The notes beneath the pieces are model-generated. The model made no database searches. It was not told the origin of the DNA and was given only the letters and a program-made list of their open reading frames with translations. The translations under genes were made by a program, and so were the position numbers. 64,000 nucleotides of DNA, from NCBI RefSeq assembly GCF_013753875.1, contig NZ_SMDS01000001.1:1-64000 (forward strand), read 5' to 3'. The stretch is from Candidatus Pantoea persica. GTDB lineage: Bacteria > Pseudomonadota > Gammaproteobacteria > Enterobacterales > Enterobacteriaceae. This document shows positions 9,560 through 18,954 of this stretch, one piece after another; position 1 is the stretch's first letter, and every line of letters begins with the position of its first letter.

Positions 9560-10536
9560 GGCAGCGCGCGGGCGACGGGCAAGGAAGACTTCAACTATGG
9601 CGAACTGCCCCTGCCGGCGCTGAGGGAGGGCGATCTGCTGCTGCACACCGTTTATCTCTCTAGATTCCTATATGCTCGGCCGCATGAGCGACGCAAAATC
9701 CTACGCCGAGCCGGTGAAGCTGGGCGACTTCATGGTGGGCGGCACCGTCAGCCGCGTCGTGGAGTCGCGTCACGCCGACTTCCAGCCCGGCGACTGGGTG
9801 CTGTCGAGCGGCGGCTGGCAGAGCGCCTCCGTCGCGCCCGCCTCGGCGGTGAAAAAGCTGGACAGCGGCCTTGAGCATCCCTCCTGGGCGCTGGGCGTAC
9901 TCGGCATGCCGGGCTTTACCGCCTATATGGGGCTGCTGGATATCGGCCAGCCGCAGTCGGGCGAGACGCTGGTCGTGGCAGCGGCGACCAGCCCGGTGGG
10001 CGCCACCGTCGGCCAGATCGGCAAAAGTGGGGCTGCCGCGTGATCGGCATCGCAGGCGGCGAGGAGAAGTGGCGCTATGCGGAAGAGGTGCTAGGCTTCG
10101 ATCGCTGTCTCAACCACCACTGGGACGGTCTGGCGGAGCAGCTGAAGCAGGCCTACCCGGACGGCATCGACATCTACTATGAAAACGTCGGCGGAAAGGT
10201 GTTCGACGCCGTGCTGCCGCTGCTGAATACCAAAGCGCACATCCCAGTGTGCGGGCTGGTCTCCGGCTACAGCGCTACGGAGCTGCCGGACGGGCCGGGC
10301 CGGATCGTCTGTCGCTGCTGATGGGCGATATCCTCAAGAAGCGTTTGTGCGTGCAGGGCTTTATTATTTTTTGACGACTACGGCCACCGCTACGGCGAGT
10401 TCCTGGAGGCGATGACGCCGTGGGTGGAGAAAAGGGAGATTCGCTCTGGAGCAGGCACCCGAGGCATTTTTCGCCATGCTGGAGGGCAGAACTTCGGTAA
10501 AACCGTGGTACGCTTGGCGCCGGACGAGACGTAACA
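9560..10536 (+). pseudogene. curA: CurA/YncB-type NADPH-dependent oxidoreductase, multiply frameshifted
   Basis: MDR-superfamily reductase. NYGELPLPALREGDLLLHTVYLS leads, after a frameshift near 9662, into GRMSDAKSYAEPVKLGDFMVGGTVSRVVESRH and LGMPGFTAYMGLLDIGQPQSGETLVVAAATSPVGATVGQIGK. Another frameshift near 10030 leads to VIGIAGGEEKWRYAEEVLGFDRCLNHH ... IDIYYENVGGKVFDAVLPLLN. The last part needs two more frame changes (near 10300 and 10365). It matches curcumin/dihydrocurcumin reductase-like proteins along its whole length. Confidence 0.8.
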
Positions 10537-10608
10537 GCGCGATTCTGCTTGGCGACTGGATCTCACAGCCCCTGCCTGCTGTGCGCTAAACCGCGCCAGC
10601 AGGCCATA

Positions 10609-10636
10609 GCGCACGCCGCGCCTGCGCGGCGTGCGC
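10609..10636. repeat. Perfect GC-rich inverted repeat
   Basis: Twelve-base arms (GCGCACGCCGCG and its complement) with a 4-base loop, between the curA remnant and the convergent SDR remnant. It could act as a terminator for either, but there is no T tract. Confidence 0.4.
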
Positions 10637-10672
10637 CCCTCAGCAAAGACCCCGCACAGGACGGGCATCGCA

Positions 10673-10935
10673 TCAGGATGGGGTCAGCTTCTCCTTCTTC
10701 AGCCGGTCGAACAGGGCAAAGAGATCGTCACGCGTGCTGTGATAGCCGGTAAAGCCTGCCTTGCGGCTCTTGCTCATATCGGTAAACACCTCTATCGGAC
10801 GGCCGAGATCCGCATCGGTATGCCACCACGACACCAGCCGGTTAATATCCGCCTCGCGCAGCTGATAGTGCTGCGCCACCGCCTGCCATTACGCCGTGGC
10901 ATCGGTCATGCGCTGCTCCAGCTGCTGGTTCTCAT
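10673..10935 (-). pseudogene. SDR-family oxidoreductase, C-terminal remnant
   Basis: WQAVAQHYQLREADINRLVSWWHTDADLGRPIEVFTDMSKSRKAGFTGYHSTRDDLFALFDRLK resembles the C-terminus of PRISE-like short-chain dehydrogenases. A TAA interrupts it at 10890, and the NAD-binding N-terminus is absent. The text upstream to about 11075 (NIPPSIPTSKRMFRTLLNRDKTPVAVLIYAALR) is in another frame and I cannot assign it. Confidence 0.55.
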
Positions 10936-11168
10936 CCGGCAGCCCGCAGCGCGGCGTAGATCAGCACCGCAACCGGGGTTTTGTCGCGGTTAAGCAGCGT
11001 CCGAAACATGCGCTTGCTGGTAGGGATCGACGGAGGAATGTTTACGGAAGAGTGCGCGTCGTTATTCACAATCATTCACTACGGCAGTAAAAGGGGCTTA
11101 AAGTGTACTGCAAACGCTTTTTAGCGTCCCGCTTTGTCACATTCTGATGCAGAACAGCGGCCTCTCCG

Positions 11169-11834
11169 CTACGTCTCCTCGACCAGCTCTTGGCCCTGAT
11201 TGTGAATATTGCCGACCTTTTTCGTCACCAGATGCCAGCGAAACGCACTTTCCGGCAGCACCGCCTCGTCGGCGATCTGATGCGCACGCTCCGGCGATGT
11301 CTCCTGGCTCAGCCACTCCGCGACCGCATCAGCGCGCAGCACCAGCGGTCGTCGGTCATGGATATCCACCATGCCTTTGTTGCTGGCCGCCGTCACGATG
11401 ACAAAGCCTTCCTGCCCCTGCTCTTTGTCAAAGGGCGCTTTGCCGATGGCGGCGAAAAACAGCGGCTCGCGCTGCTGGTGGTAGATAAACCAGGGCTGCT
11501 TGCGGCTACCCACCTTCTGCCACTCAAACCAGCCATCGGCGGGCACCACGGCGCGGCCATGCTGCCAGAGCGGCTTGAACATGCGGCCCGTGGCGGCCGT
11601 TTCGCTGCGCGCATTGATCAGCGGCTGCTTGCGCCACCAGTCAGGGCCATAGCCCCAGAAAACCGGATCGAGATGCAGATGATCGTCTCGCTGGTTCAGC
11701 AGCAGCACACGCGTGCCTAGCGCGACGTTATAGCGCGTGATGGGTTCAGGATCGTAAATCAGCTGGTCGTCCTCAATGCCGAGCGCGTCAAAGTAGTCGT
11801 CCCAGCTGCGGTACTGCGCAAAGCGTCCACACAT
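11169..11834 (-). CDS. yedK: SOS response-associated peptidase (YedK/SRAP family)
   Basis: Intact, 221 residues. SRAP proteins (bacterial YedK, human HMCES) link covalently through Cys2 to abasic sites in single-stranded DNA and shield them. Here the catalytic Cys2 is present (MCGRFAQ), as are the NARSET segment, the PADGWFEWQ motif and FAAIGKAPFD ... FVIVTAASN ... IHDRRPLVL. The start at 11834 is fixed by Cys2 and by GGAGGTGA just upstream; the in-frame ATG at 11888 would bury the catalytic residue. It lies inside the inverted segment and shows no lesion among broken neighbours. Confidence 0.92.
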   Translation of the reverse strand: MCGRFAQYRSWDDYFDALGIEDDQLIYDPEPITRYNVALGTRVLLLNQRDDHLHLDPVFWGYGPDWWRKQPLINARSETAATGRMFKPLWQHGRAVVPADGWFEWQKVGSRKQPWFIYHQQREPLFFAAIGKAPFDKEQGQEGFVIVTAASNKGMVDIHDRRPLVLRADAVAEWLSQETSPERAHQIADEAVLPESAFRWHLVTKKVGNIHNQGQELVEET

Positions 11835-12002
11835 CGTTGTCACCTCCGCTGTTAAGCATAGCTGCCTCCGCGAGCGGCATGAATTCATTACTAAAGCTTA
11901 CCGGTTGGTGGCCGTTAATAGTCCTTGGTTCTCTCTGTTCGCCGCTAAACGTAGGCAGGTGGCACGAGAGGTGTTAAAGGACATTAACAAAGGTAAAAAC
12001 CA

Positions 12003-12653
12003 GTGAAATTAACCACTCTTCTTGCAGACGCCCTCTCCGTTACGCTGCTAGCAGGCTTCGCAGGCGGCAAAAAACCGACAATCGTTAAAGGTACAGATGG
12101 CAGAACGCTGGAGGTCAGTTCGATTCTGGCATCAGCCGACCTGAATCAAAAACGCTACGCCGATGACCATTTGCACATCGTTAGCCCGGCCGTCACCGGC
12201 GCGATGTTGGGCAGCTTTAGCTCAGCTATATGTTCGACAAGAATAGCTAAAAAGGCACTAAGGTGGATGAGCTGCCGGAATTCACCAGCCGCTATTTTGC
12301 GCCCAAAGCAGAGGCGAAAATTGCCCAGTACCTGAGCAAGTAGGGCGGCAGTTACGCCTATGGCGAGCCGCTGTATATTGCCGCCTCGCGCTGGTCACTG
12401 GTATACAGCGATCTCTCCACCGCCAACAGCAATTACGACCTTTCTTACCAGGCGATCTTCTATAAACGCCCGGAAAGCGGCACCATGTTCAGCGCCTTTA
12501 CGGTGGCAAACTGCGAGCCTACGGTGAAAACGGCGCCCATCGCCGAATGGCGCGCGAATAACTACCAGAAGGTGACGCAGGAGACGGAAAAAGTGATGGA
12601 TGCCTGCTGGAGCTGGACAATCAGCTGCCGCGCCTGCTGAAAAAATCGGCCTG
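12003..12653 (+). pseudogene. Unrecognised secreted protein, interrupted by stops
   Basis: Starts MKLTTLLADALSVTLLAGFA (signal-like). The frame shifts near 12228, meets a TAA at 12247 and a TAG near 12341, but continues with coherent text: VDELPEFTSRYFAPKAEAKIAQYLSK, then YAYGEPLYIAASRWSLVYSDLSTANSNYDLSYQAIFYKRPES and PIAEWRANNYQKVTQETEKVMDAC. The family is not recognised. Probably a decayed periplasmic protein of about 215 residues. Confidence 0.5.
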
Positions 12654-12850
12654 ACGCGCCTTCGCTTATTCACGCGCTGCGCTATCTTCAGCGTGCTTTT
12701 TTACTTTCACCGCTAAGATGCTTTTTCGGCCCGTCGCCGCTATTAAGCGCAGCGCGGTAATTTATCAACACGCTATTTATTCACCGCGCCATGAACTCCT
12801 TCTGAAAACTGTCTATCCTTTTATTAAATAAATGACTTTCAGGAGGGAAG

Positions 12851-13060
12851 ATGAAGTTTTTCTTTTTTGTATCGCTTATCGCTGCCGCCGGATATTTAAT
12901 GGCTTTTCTGCCGAAACTCCGCACTAAACTCGAGCCCGTTGCCTACTGGGGATGCTGGTCCTATCTGACAGCTAACGCCGTTCACTGGTCAATTTACGGA
13001 CTGCGTTTTATTTCCATTTTTAACTGCAGAATAATCTGCCGCAGGAGCAACTATGCCTGA
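12851..13060 (+). CDS. Small putative membrane protein
   Basis: 69 residues starting MKFFFFVSLIAAAGYLMAFLPKL, with AGGAGGG just ahead of the ATG. Two hydrophobic stretches are visible (residues 2-20 and about 33-58). The last 15 residues (NCRIICRRSNYA) look out of frame, so the 3' end may be damaged. It overlaps the start of the next gene. Not recognised. Confidence 0.4.
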   Translation: MKFFFFVSLIAAAGYLMAFLPKLRTKLEPVAYWGCWSYLTANAVHWSIYGLRFISIFNCRIICRRSNYA

Positions 13061-13400
13061 AAATAAGCGCGACCTGATGCCCTGTTTGCTTTACTACTGC
13101 CAGTCTCGCCTGCTGGTGGAAAATATTGACGGCCATGTGGTCTATATCGGCGGCGCAGAAATCGTCGGCAACGCCTTTCGCTAGCAGCTGGACGGCAAAG
13201 ACGCGAAGGGCACCTCCGAGAACGACGCGGACGACATGCTGTGCGACGTGGCGCAGCACCTTCGCTTCCTGTTCGTCGACGGGCAGTTCACCAGCCTGCC
13301 GGACGTGCGCGGCGATTATGGCGACCGGCTGGACAATGCGCCGTCGCGCGAAATAGCTCTGTCGGATCTGAACGATCGCGACGAAGGACTCGTGCGCTGA
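13053..13400 (+). pseudogene. Unrecognised small acidic protein, one in-frame TAG
   Basis: A frame of 115 codons begins MPENKRDLMPCLLYYCQSRLL behind GCAGGAGC. A single TAG at 13182 (CTAGCAG, probably from CAG) interrupts it; otherwise it is open to a TGA at 13398 and reads GKDAKGTSENDADDMLCDVAQHLRFLFVDGQFTSLPDV. Family not recognised. Confidence 0.45.
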
Positions 13401-13407
13401 AAGTCGC

Positions 13408-13430
13408 CAGGCTGCGTTGCGCAGCCTGGA
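13408..13430. terminator. Strong hairpin between convergent genes
   Basis: CCAGGCTGCG and CGCAGCCTGG pair around a 3-base loop between the end of the small acidic gene and the 3' end of the zinc alcohol dehydrogenase remnant. It probably terminates one or both transcripts. Confidence 0.5.
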
Positions 13431-13439
13431 CTACTTCCC

Positions 13440-14618
13440 CTAGCTGGCGGCGCGCTGCGACGCCATGCCCGGCACCAGAATCACCTTCCGGCAATCCTCT
13501 TCACGCTTCTCAAAAATCTCATAGCCGTAGGCCGCATCCTCCAGCGGCATATGGTGCGTGACGATCTCTTCCGCGTCAGCAGGCCCTATTCAATCAGCGA
13601 CAGCAGACGCGACAGGTACGCCTGCACGTGCGTTTGCCCCATTTTAAAGGTCAGCCCCTTGGAAGAGCGTCGCCGAACATAAAGCCGTGAATAAAGCCCG
13701 CATAGACGCCCGGCACGCTGACCACGCCGCCGCGATGCACTGGCGCAGCGCTTTGCTGCTGCTGCCTTCCAGTTTCAGGTTGCTCAGCACCGTTTCTGTC
13801 AAGCTGCCTTTAGCTTCAAATCCCACTGCGTCGATCACCTCATCTACGCCGCGATGGTTTTTGTGCGTTCGATAATCCAGGCGGCGGGATCGTCGATATC
13901 GTCAACGTTGATCGGTGTGACGCCTGTAACGGGCGCGCGCAAACTCCAGCCGGTAGTTGTTATGGTCGATCATAAAAATCTCTTCAGAGCCGACCAGCCG
14001 CGAGCAAGCGGCACTCAGCAGGCCCACCGAACCGGCGCCGAAAATCGCGACGCTGGAGCCTTTATCCAGTCCGGCGTTCTGCACCCCCTGCCAGGCAGTA
14101 GGCAGGATATCGGAAAGGAACCGCACCTTGTCGTCCGGCAGCGCTAGCGGCACTTTAAACGGGCCGACGTTAGCCTTGGGTACGCGCACGTACTCTGCCT
14201 GGCCACCTGGCACGCCGCCATAAAGGTTGCTGAAGCCGAACAGTGCCGCCGGCGGCGTGATGTTCTTTTTATTGATGATAGCACCGCGCCCGCTGTTGGT
14301 GGTTTCGCACGCGGCATACTGATGCATATGGCAGAAAAAGCAGTCGCCGCAGGCGATAACGAAGGGCACCACGACGCGATCTCTGACTGCAACGCTGGTG
14401 ACCTCCGGGCCAGCCTCCACCACTTCGCACATAAACTCATGGCCAAAAATATAGCCCTGGTCGGTGCCGGGGATTTTGCCGCGATAGAGATGGAGGTCGG
14501 AGCCGCAGATGGCGGTGGCGGTGACGCGTAGAATAATATCGTCCGGCGCCTGCAGAATGGGATCGGGAACGGTTCCGACGCCAGCCCGGTGCGAGCCATG
14601 GTATGTCAGTGCTTTCAT
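13440..14618 (-). pseudogene. Zinc-dependent alcohol dehydrogenase, frameshifted
   Basis: The start [20 protein letters not shown] at 14618 has AAGGA upstream. The catalytic zinc site ([23 protein letters not shown]) and structural zinc loop ([18 protein letters not shown]) are intact, as is the Rossmann segment [31 protein letters not shown]. The frame breaks near 13935. Later pieces ([28 protein letters not shown]) are in other frames, with another break near 13660. Length about 390 codons, normal for glutathione-independent formaldehyde-dehydrogenase-like ADHs. Confidence 0.8.
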
Positions 14619-14913
14619 AAAGAAATCCTTGCTGTAGGGCTGGGCCGGCCGCCAACCTGCTGGGTAAAGATTTGCCCGGCTGGCACTGTCTCCCCGGACA
14701 GGCAGGCGCAGCCTGGCATGATCAAAGGGGGATAGCGTTAAGCCTGGCCGCTGGCGCAGGTTAAGCAAGCACGGCAGCAAACCGATTCGGTTGCGCAAAC
14801 GGGCGCAGCACCGCTTCGTAACGAAAATGCTTAAAAATACTGGGTATAACCACAGTATGCTGTATGCTTCTTCAACAGCCTGAAGGCTGGGTTCGTTTGC
14901 ATGAGGTGACGCT

Positions 14914-15627
14914 GATGATGTTCTCGACTGAAAATCTTTCTGCTCTCAACGCTATGTCCTGATGAGCAGCCGTGAAATCGCTAGGCTGACTGTTATTACC
15001 CACGGCGAAGTAAAGCGCCTGATCAAAAGCCTGGAAACCGCGCAGCGGCTCTCCCAGCCGCTGACGATCAACCTTTACGAGCATGAAGGAGAGATGCGTC
15101 AGGAGTTTTGCCTGAACAAGCGCGATTCGCTGCTGGCCGTGGCGCGCCTGTCGCCGGGCCTCACCGCCGATCTGCTCGACAAGTGGCAGGAGCGCGAAAA
15201 AGTGGCCCATCTGCCCGACTTCACCAACCCTGCCGAAGCCGCGCGCGCCTGGGCGGAACAGTTCGAGCAGCGCCGCGCTGCCGAACAGCAGCTGGCGCTC
15301 TCTGCCCCAAAGGCGGAATTTTTTGACCGCTTCGTCGAGGTGACGGATGCGCTCGGCTTTCGCCAGCTGTGCAAAATGCTGAAGGCGAAAGAGCTAGAGT
15401 TCTGCCAGTTTCTGCTGGAGCGCAACATTATGTACCGCGACAAAGGAACGCTGACGCCGCAGCATCATCACCTGCAGGCGGGCTACTTCACGCTGCGTTC
15501 AGGGGTGGGTGAAAACCAGCACGCCTTTTCTTTCTCAGGCGCGTTTTACCGCAAAAGGGGTGAAATAGATCGCCAGCCTGTGGGCAGGCTATATCGTCAT
15601 CCAGTCAAAAGGCGTCGAAGCCTGACG
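14914..15627 (+). pseudogene. Phage Rha/antirepressor-type regulator, frameshifted
   Basis: [11 protein letters not shown] is joined after a frameshift near 14955 to MSSREIARLTVITHGEVKRLIKSLE (Rha-like N-domain). A central region follows (EFCLNKRDSLLAVARLSPGLTADLLDKWQEREKV), then a KilA-C-like C-terminus (FRQLCKMLKAKELEFCQFLLERNIMYRD ... HLQAGYFTLRSGV). Near 15550 the frame shifts, and AKGVK-stop-IASLWAGYIVIQSKGVEA ends at 15627; the TAG there replaces a conserved Trp. The only clearly phage-derived gene in the window. Confidence 0.65.
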
Positions 15628-15634
15628 GCGCGCC

Positions 15635-15851
15635 TCATAGCCCGTCGACAATAACGATCATCGTTTCGGCAATGCTGGCGCGCGCGGCGCATCGTTTTGC
15701 TCAATCGCCTGGCAGATGCGCGACATACGCTCAAAGCCCGCCACGCTCGCGCTCTGGCCAGGCGAGCGTCAGGGCGCGCAGGCGGCTGTTCATGCGCTGA
15801 ACGATCTCCCAGGCGATGGTATGCTGCACCACGCTGAACAGGGTTTCATAA
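15635..15851 (-). pseudogene. GntR/FadR-type regulator, 3' half (cut by an inversion)
   Basis: Reading down from 15851: FYETLFSVVQHTIAWEIVQRMNSRLRALTLAWPERERGG, then in the next frame FERMSRICQAIEQNDAPRA, then ASIAETMIVIVDGL and a TGA at 15635. This is the second half of an FCD effector domain. Joined to the 5' half that ends at 7903 (RVEASRAF) it restores a continuous FadR-type regulator. Two small frameshifts are also present. Confidence 0.82.
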
Positions 15852-16364
15852 AACGCCTAGCGCATTCTTAACGCCTACTTCGTCGGTAATATTGATCAGA
15901 CGCTCGTAGAGGATTTTTGCGCACGCCTCGGCGGCGATGTTTGAACGTAAATCTGCGGTAATTTTACCGATGGTATCGATGTAGACTGCCGTCCAGGATA
16001 TGCCGCCGGAGTTAATCAGCGGCGGTCCGCCACCGTACAGCAGCGAGGTTAAGTGGCTGTCATTACCGGCACCGGTAATAGTGCGATACATCTCGCCTTC
16101 TTCCTCGGTGCCTTTCGCCCCGTTGTTCGGCATCCCCACCAGCGATCCAATGATCTCCAGGTGGCTCAGCTCTTCAGTGGCGATATCCATCAGCATATCT
16201 TTGCGGCCTGGATCGTCATCTCCCAGACCCTAGGTGAAGTAGCGACATGCTGCAGCGAGTTCGCCCTGCGGACAGCCAAACTGCTCTAGCAGCAGATTGG
16301 TCGGTCCGGGATCGGGCTTCTCAACCCGGACGGTATACTGCAGTTCTTTTGCGTGTATGAACAT
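15852..16364 (-). pseudogene. katN: Manganese catalase KatN, 5' part (cut by an inversion)
   Basis: MFIHAKELQYTVRVEKPDPGPTNLLLEQFGCPQGELAAACRYFT, then an in-frame TAG near 16230 (probably from CAG), then GRKDMLMDIATEELSHLEIIGSLVGM (metal-ligand Glu/His region) to CAKILYERLINITDEVGVKNALGV at the breakpoint. It is third in the yciF-yciE-katN order, which is known from Salmonella as a stationary-phase operon (yciGFE-katN). The remainder is at 7904-8282. Catalase activity must be lost. Confidence 0.88.
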
Positions 16365-16420
16365 GGCTCATTCCTTTCCAGTTGGAGTCGGCCCTCTCTG
16401 ATGGAAGGCTTCTCTTCACG

Positions 16421-16924
16421 CTATTTTTTCGCTTCAACGCCCACTGCATCACGCGTCATAAACTGCTGGGTCACATCTGACAAATGGGTCAGACACCATT
16501 CCGCCATAGCGATTTCCTGCTCGCGGATCTGCTCAAAAATCCGCACGCCTTGCTGGTCGCCTACCAGCTGGGCCGCCGCGATAAGCGAAGTGTAGTTGGC
16601 AATCTCAAACTGTTCAAACACGTAGCCGCTGATGGCAACCTTTACCACTTCGTCATCGGCAAACATGCCGACCATCGCCTGGCCCATGGCAGAGAGCTTG
16701 CCCATGGCATCTTTAAAGGCGGAGCGCGAGGTGTCATTAAGGTCGATGACCGACTGCAGCAGCGACTGCTGCTGACGCGTTTCTTCAATATGCTGCTGAA
16801 TTCGCGCTTTTAAATCGGGATAGTGTTCCAGACGAGACTCCATTTTTTCCAGCATGCTTTCCGCCTGTTTTTCCATAGCGTGTGCATCTTTCAGCCAGGC
16901 AAGATAATTCTCTTTGTGAGTCAT
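16421..16924 (-). CDS. yciE: Ferritin-like stress protein YciE (DUF892)
   Basis: Intact, 167 residues, all helical. The first helix is NYLAWLKDAHAMEKQAESMLEKM; the E-x6-Y and ExxxA ligand-type patterns of ferritin-like four-helix bundles recur (FEQFEIANYTSLIAAAQLVGD, IREQEIAMAEWCLTHL). In Salmonella and E. coli the yciGFE genes belong to the RpoS general stress response. It is 58 bases downstream of yciF and 56 upstream of katN, so the three were cotranscribed. AGGTAAATT precedes the ATG. Confidence 0.88.
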   Translation of the reverse strand: MTHKENYLAWLKDAHAMEKQAESMLEKMESRLEHYPDLKARIQQHIEETRQQQSLLQSVIDLNDTSRSAFKDAMGKLSAMGQAMVGMFADDEVVKVAISGYVFEQFEIANYTSLIAAAQLVGDQQGVRIFEQIREQEIAMAEWCLTHLSDVTQQFMTRDAVGVEAKK

Positions 16925-16982
16925 AATTTACCTCTTTGAAAAAATGAATAGCAGCAAAGCCCTTGATTCCCCGCAGGGAACC

Positions 16983-17459
16983 TTAGCTGGTTTTCTCAGC
17001 AATCATATTTAGCTTTTCGTCGGTGGCTTTTTCTTCCTGTAACGTTTCGACCAATAATGAGGCCGCTTCGTTAAAGCAGAGTTTTTTAGCCATTGCGGCA
17101 AGCGTGCCGTAAGCGGCAATTTCATAGTGCTCTACCTTCTGCGCGGCACCAATTAGACCAGCATCGCGCACCGGGCCTGCCTCAACAGAGTCGATAATTT
17201 CCTGCGCCTCTTCCACCAGCCCTTCAAGGGCGTGACACTTCATACGGAGAATGCGAACTTCTTCTGTTTTTTCAACTATTTGACCAAGACGTTCGACCTG
17301 GCCGCGCGTCTCTTCCAGATGCGCGTCAAAGGCTGCCTTCAGCGATTCGTCCGTTGCGGCGCGTGCCATTTTCGGCAGTGCACGCGTAATCTGTTTTTCC
17401 GCACTGTAGACATCAGAAAGATCATGAATAAAAAGATCTACCAGTGTTTTAATCGCCAT
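16983..17459 (-). CDS. yciF: Ferritin-like stress protein YciF (DUF892)
   Basis: Intact, 158 residues: MAIKTLVDLFIHDLSDVYSAEKQITRALPKMARAA, with the helical repeat HLEETRGQVERL and VEHYEIAAYGTLAAMAKKL typical of the YciF/DUF892 fold, a dimeric ferritin-like protein of unknown chemistry. First gene of the yciF-yciE-katN group; no yciG homologue is seen upstream. The 280 bases upstream (17460-17740) hold no gene and are AT-rich, suitable for a stress promoter, but I cannot place one precisely. Confidence 0.88.
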   Translation of the reverse strand: MAIKTLVDLFIHDLSDVYSAEKQITRALPKMARAATDESLKAAFDAHLEETRGQVERLGQIVEKTEEVRILRMKCHALEGLVEEAQEIIDSVEAGPVRDAGLIGAAQKVEHYEIAAYGTLAAMAKKLCFNEAASLLVETLQEEKATDEKLNMIAEKTS

Positions 17460-17884
17460 TACAAGTTCCTCTTAATGTATAAGTAATTGCTTTCCTGGCC
17501 AGGACGCTACAGAAATTAATAATAGATGCTCAGCACGATTGCGCAAATTTAATAAAAGCGAAGCGCGAGCCTTAACAGGTTTAATTATTAAAAATTATTT
17601 TTAATTCAACCGGAACTGCCGATTCTTTTAAAGATCGACCTGAATCCGTGCTATATATTCACGCACGGCGGCTCGCTTATAATCGAGAGCGCAGAGGCAG
17701 ACGCCAAGCATAATTAAAGCGGCGTCACATCGCCAACGTCTTGTTATTTCGCGCGTCTTTACAGCTCCGGCGGAAACTAGTAAGAGTAGCGCGCAGACAT
17801 CGGCATCCCCGGCGCGTAAGCGTTAACGTAAACCAACGCACCACAGCGGCTCTGCCGCCTTTTGTGATGCGGATCAATAACCAC

Positions 17885-18705
17885 TGGACAGACCTCTTCC
17901 CTGCGTGCGCCCATTACCGCCGTCGGGCCGGTGCTCGACAATATCCGCCACGCCTTCGGCCTGAGCGCGGCTCAAGCCGGGCTGGCGCCGGTGGCCGCCG
18001 CGCTGGGAAACCGCTTTGGGCTGGAGCGCAGCCTGTGGGCGGCGTTGCTGTTAATCACCCTTGGCTCCGTGGCGCGCTGGCTGCCGCTGGAGAGCACCCT
18101 CTGGTTCGGCACCACCACCCTGAGCGCCGGCATCGCCGCCGCCAATGTGCTGCTGCCTCCGCTGATCAAACGCGACTTTCCCCAGCGTATGGCAAAATAT
18201 ATCGGCCTCTATGCCGCCACCATGTTCGTCACCGCCAGCCTGGCGTCGGGCGCCGCCGCCACCTCGGCGGACTGGCGGCTGTCGCTCGGCGTCTGGGCCG
18301 TGCCGGGAATGGTGGCGCTGCTCGCCTAGCTGCCGCTGTTAGCGCCGCCGCACCAAGCGCCAGCCTCTGGCGTTCAGCGGCGGGCTGGCAGGTTTCGCTG
18401 TTTATGGCGCTGCAGTCGCTAGCCTTTTACACCCTGATTGACTGGTTCGCCCCCTACGCGCAGGCGCACGGCTACAGCCAGCGCGACGCCGGCTGGCTGC
18501 TGTTTCTCTATCAGGCGATTGCGATTGTGGCCAACCTCGGCTGTATAGTGGCGCTGAAGCGGCTGCGCGATACGCGCCTGACGGCGGTCGCCGCCTCGGC
18601 GGCGATCTTTTGCGGCGTGCTGCATGAGCAGAGCGGCGACTGGACTCTGCCGCTGGCGCTGCTGGCCAGCCTCAGCTTTTTCCAGCTGCTGCTGGCACCT
18701 TTCGC
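17885..18705 (+). pseudogene. MFS transporter of the CynX/NimT type, broken
   Basis: Helical text runs through three frames: RAPITAVGPV, DNIRHAFGLSAAQAGLAPVAAALGNRFGLERSLWAALLLITLGSVARWLP ... LGVWAVPGMVALLA, then TAG at 18328 (probably from TGG), and after a frame change SLFMALQSLAFYTLIDWFAPYAQAHGYSQRDAGWLLFLYQ. The last four or so helices are missing; the sequence ends in a short unrelated stretch near 18705. The substrate is unknown (the family includes cyanate and nitroimidazole transporters). Confidence 0.75.
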
Positions 18706-18711
18706 CGGCAG

Positions 18712-18790
18712 CAGCCGACAGCGCGTAGTGGATCGCCAGCCAGTTGGTCGGCTCATCCTGGCTGGAGTAGTGGAACAGGCTGAATACCAT
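18712..18790 (-). pseudogene. Orphan 5' end of an unidentified gene
   Basis: About 26 codons begin MVFSLFHYSSQDEPTNWLAIHYALSA with GGAGACG ahead of the ATG. Then the frame enters the antisense of the MFS remnant. It looks like the first codons of a gene whose body was deleted together with the end of the transporter gene. Family unknown. Confidence 0.25.
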
Positions 18791-18954
18791 ATCGTCTCCT
18801 CGGCGTCAGGGTAAGCGGGCCGCGCAGCTGTGAGCCAGCGCCGCTTTTCTCTCTAGTGTCGTGCGTTTTTCGCCGTTTCGCACATCCGCATTGATTCGGC
18901 GCGCGGGCGCGTTCATTATGCGGCGCCAGCCCCCCTATAAATGGAAATTTCATC

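Noticed and set aside
10609-10636. Perfect 12-base inverted repeat as an insertion-sequence end or inversion site.
   Set aside because: No transposase remnant or second copy is seen, and it is not at either inversion breakpoint; a transcription hairpin is more likely.
14914-15627. Prophage island suggested by the Rha/antirepressor-like gene.
   Set aside because: No other phage gene, integrase or attachment site was found around it; it is an isolated relic.
7900-15855. Site-specific recombination (invertase) as the cause of the inversion.
   Set aside because: The two joints share only a few T/A bases and no inverted recombination sites or recombinase gene are visible; illegitimate recombination is simpler.
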